This document shows, in pieces, positions 10,694 to 12,512 of a DNA stretch of 12,512 bases (positions are counted from its first letter, which is position 1; every line of letters begins with the position of its first letter). The notes beneath the pieces were generated by a model that saw only the letters and a program-made list of their open reading frames with translations, did not search any database and had not been told where the DNA came from. The position numbers and the translations under genes are program-made. This DNA is from Patescibacteria group bacterium UBA5124 (lineage in GTDB: Bacteria; Patescibacteriota; Gracilibacteria; Absconditabacterales; Absconditicoccaceae), in NCBI GenBank assembly GCA_002414185.1, contig DHYS01000009.1:17065-29576 (forward strand), read 5' to 3'.

Positions 10694-11968
10694 TTAAGTA
10701 AGATATATAGTAAAAGTAGTTCAGTGATCAGCATCACTCGTCATATCTATAGACCAATTATGTTTTTCTACAAGAAGTTTTACAAGATATAGTCCAAGAC
10801 CAAATCCTTCTTTTTGTCCATGAGAATGATTTTTCCAAAACTTTTGTCGGATCATTTTCCCTTCTTCAGGACTAATACCTGGTCACGAATTATTGACTGA
10901 AATAGTATGTTCAGTAATAGTTACTGATACATTTCCTTTGTCAGTAGTATATTTAAAAGCGTTTTCTACGAGATTAAATAAAATAATATGGAAGATGTCT
11001 TGATTTGTTTTTAACGTATAGCTTGATGGTATCTTGGATACAAAACTGATTTTTTTATCTTTATATTTTTCAAGTATTTCTTCAGAGATAGATGTAACCA
11101 AAGGGATAATATCGAGAGATTTTTTCTGTATCTTGTGATATTCCCATTTAGTAAGAGAGAGGAGTGTTTCAAAAAGTCTGTTGATATCTGATAATATCTT
11201 TTTTGCAGATGGATATGATTTTTCATAATTTTTGGTCTTATTTGCTACATCTATCACAGAACTCAACGACATAAGAGGCGTCTTGAGCTCATGAGAGGCA
11301 TGAGTAACAAAGTCTTTTAAACTATCTGTTTGTTCCTTGATAGTAGTTAATGTTTTTTGTAAGGCAGCTCCTATAATATGGATTTCATCATTTTCTGGTC
11401 ATGAAAGAGGTACAGGTTGATGAAGTGTATTGATATCTAAGTTTTTTACATATTCTACAAGTTGATGAACATGTCTAAGAGAGGTTTTTACAAAGAAAAT
11501 AGAAAGAATATACGTAAGAAAAGCAAAGATCAATAATAAGAAAAAGAATGTAATGATCATACTTCTTTGTGCATCAATCATACGAGTAATATTAGATATT
11601 CTTATGGTATCATTTACTCTTACAAAAAGCACATCTTGATCTTCAATAGAGGCAATATTTGAAACTAAAAATGATGTAGAATCTTGAAGTTCATCCCATA
11701 CTTCTTGAGAATATGAGATTTCGTCTATCATAGGTTTTTGAAATTGTTGTCTTCTCCCAAAATGAGTTTGTGTAGTATTTTCATTAGTCATACTATTATT
11801 GCCAAGCATATTTGGAATGTTTTTGGGTGCTATTTGAAGAGCACGCATTTCTGATCCATATCGTTGTCTAAAAAAGGTAATATTTACTCCAAGACCGAAA
11901 AAAAACACTATTCCAAGTGTATATAAAGTGAATTTTAAACTGATATTTTTGGATGTAGTAAGATTCAT
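10694..11968 (-). CDS. membrane sensor histidine kinase
   Basis: This is a 424-aa sensor kinase that autophosphorylates and passes phosphate to the adjacent regulator. TM1 spans about 12-30. An extracytoplasmic sensor of about 100 residues (31-135), rich in N, T and Q, has no recognisable fold. TM2 is at about 137-160, followed by a HAMP-like segment (161-215). The HisKA domain has H226 in SHELKTPL. The ATPase domain has the N-box FNLVENAFKY (Asn336), the G1-type motif SGPGI at 361-365 and the G2 box GFGLGL at 388-393. The usual Asp of the G1 box is Asn360. UGA codons encode Gly190, Gly362 of the G1 box and a Gly near the C-terminus (HGTTFTIYL). CGA lies at codons 36 and 374. It is preceded by a 63-aa gene 25 nt upstream and followed by the regulator after one base. 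Confidence 0.95.
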
Positions 11969-11993
11969 GTTTAGTAAAAATCAATACATAAAG

Positions 11994-12185
11994 TTATGTT
12001 GTACTATATTGATTTTGTTTTTTATTAAAAGAAGATTGTTTGTTTTGAAGATATTCTCTGGTAATAGTAGAAAATAAACTATCAGATTCTTTAAAAATAG
12101 AATCAATAAAATGCTGAATATCTTTGTCTGATATATTTTTACATATGTCTGGATATATTTTTTTTATTAGTTGGATATTGCTCAT
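11994..12185 (-). CDS. small hypothetical protein, 63 aa
   Basis: I do not recognise this protein. It is a soluble, mostly helical, Lys/Gln/Ser-rich protein with no signal peptide, Cys or membrane segment and no in-frame TGA. It reads MSNIQLIKKIYPDICKN at the start and has a polar, probably disordered tail. It lies between a terminator and the histidine kinase gene, 25 nt ahead of the kinase start, so it is probably the first gene of the two-component transcript. Its length makes a chance ORF possible, but placement and strand support a real gene. It could be an accessory or regulatory protein for the kinase; nothing in the sequence shows this. Confidence 0.5.
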   Translation of the reverse strand: MSNIQLIKKIYPDICKNISDKDIQHFIDSIFKESDSLFSTITREYLQNKQSSFNKKQNQYSTT

Positions 12186-12202
12186 TTTTGTTATATTAAG
12201 AA

Positions 12203-12226
12203 GGTAAAAGCCCCTTTCGGGGCTTT
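12203..12226 (-). terminator. hairpin terminator of the repeat-protein gene
   Basis: On the minus strand a perfect 8-bp stem AAAGCCCC/GGGGCTTT (12226-12219 with 12214-12207) closes a GAAA tetraloop. It is followed by a short T-rich stretch (TTTTACCTTCTT, counting the last stem bases), weaker than a full T run. It follows the stop at 12245 by about 18 nt and precedes the 63-aa start by about 18 nt. Confidence 0.8.
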
Positions 12227-12244
12227 AAATAAAGAAGTCAAAAA

Positions 12245-12512
12245 TTACTTAGAACTATCATCTTCTGGTTGAGCTGGTCTTTCTTTGTGCATCTTTACCA
12301 TTTCTGCAAACTCTGTTTGGCTAACAGTATTTGCTTTTGTAAATGCAGCATAATCATTGTTTTCAATTGCGGTTTCTATAGCTGTTCTTCTTGTTTGAGC
12401 AGATACCATGTGATTAAATTGTTCTTGAGTAATATTTCCTTCCATAGGAGTTCCTTTGATTGCAGCTACAAAAGCTGTGTAATCATTGGCTGTGATGGCT
12501 TTTTGAGCATCG
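12245..12512 (-). CDS. repeat-containing protein, C-terminal part (N-terminus beyond window)
   Basis: This is the C-terminal 88 residues of a larger protein, open to the window edge; the internal ATG at 12445 is not the start, since the frame and the repeat continue upstream. Two imperfect repeats are visible, each with the core A-I-x-x-N-D-Y-x-A-F. The core is followed 15-30 residues later by T-Q-x-x-F-x-x-M-V, so the unit is about 35-42 residues. The protein ends in an acidic, Pro-containing tail (QPEDDSSK). Similar small helical NDYxAF repeats are, from memory, common in CPR exported proteins, but I cannot name a family. No TGA occurs in the visible part. A hairpin terminator follows the TAA. 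Confidence 0.8.
   Translation of the reverse strand, partial: DAQKAITANDYTAFVAAIKGTPMEGNITQEQFNHMVSAQTRRTAIETAIENNDYAAFTKANTVSQTEFAEMVKMHKERPAQPEDDSSK

Noticed and set aside
10693..10737. Longer response regulator starting at 10737
   Set aside because: The extra N-terminal residues overlap the kinase end, and the receiver domain properly begins at MDILIVED (10692).

Overview
The window is AT-rich bacterial DNA that only makes sense if UGA is read as glycine (translation table 25). Every recognisable gene is broken by in-frame TGA codons that fall where its family has Gly, and all genes end in TAA or TAG. That code, together with the gene set, points to the candidate phyla radiation, in the Gracilibacteria (BD1-5) / Absconditabacteria (SR1) group; I cannot separate the two from this window. 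A second departure from the standard code is likely. In-frame CGG is absent, and the 13 in-frame CGA codons I found often sit where families have Trp rather than Arg.

Layout. The minus-strand block 1-1840 holds, in transcription order, a hypothetical protein with a terminator, a THUMP/YpsC-RlmL-type RNA methyltransferase, and a 3'-truncated ORF that may be PriA-like. The plus strand then carries trmB and a small exported protein, ending in a shared bidirectional terminator that faces a minus-strand multi-pass membrane protein (3155-3847). Next on the plus strand are a Uup-type ABC-F ATPase, a 107-aa hypothetical protein with a terminator, and the ribosome-assembly GTPase engB. From 6832 to the end everything is on the minus strand. 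In transcription order this is a repeat-containing protein (cut by the window edge) with a terminator, a 63-aa protein, a sensor histidine kinase, an OmpR-type response regulator with a terminator, an operator-like palindrome, a P-type cation ATPase, and a small membrane protein that may be VTT/DedA-like. The ATPase and small membrane protein are 20 nt apart and are probably one transcript.

The left half is translation and RNA housekeeping: rRNA methylation, tRNA m7G46, ABC-F and EngB. The right half looks like a signalling and ion-transport module in which a two-component system lies directly upstream of a cation pump. Control of the pump by the two-component system is inference. None of the starts has a convincing Shine-Dalgarno sequence. 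No RNA genes, CRISPR arrays or mobile elements were seen. No gene-free stretch exceeds about 165 bases.
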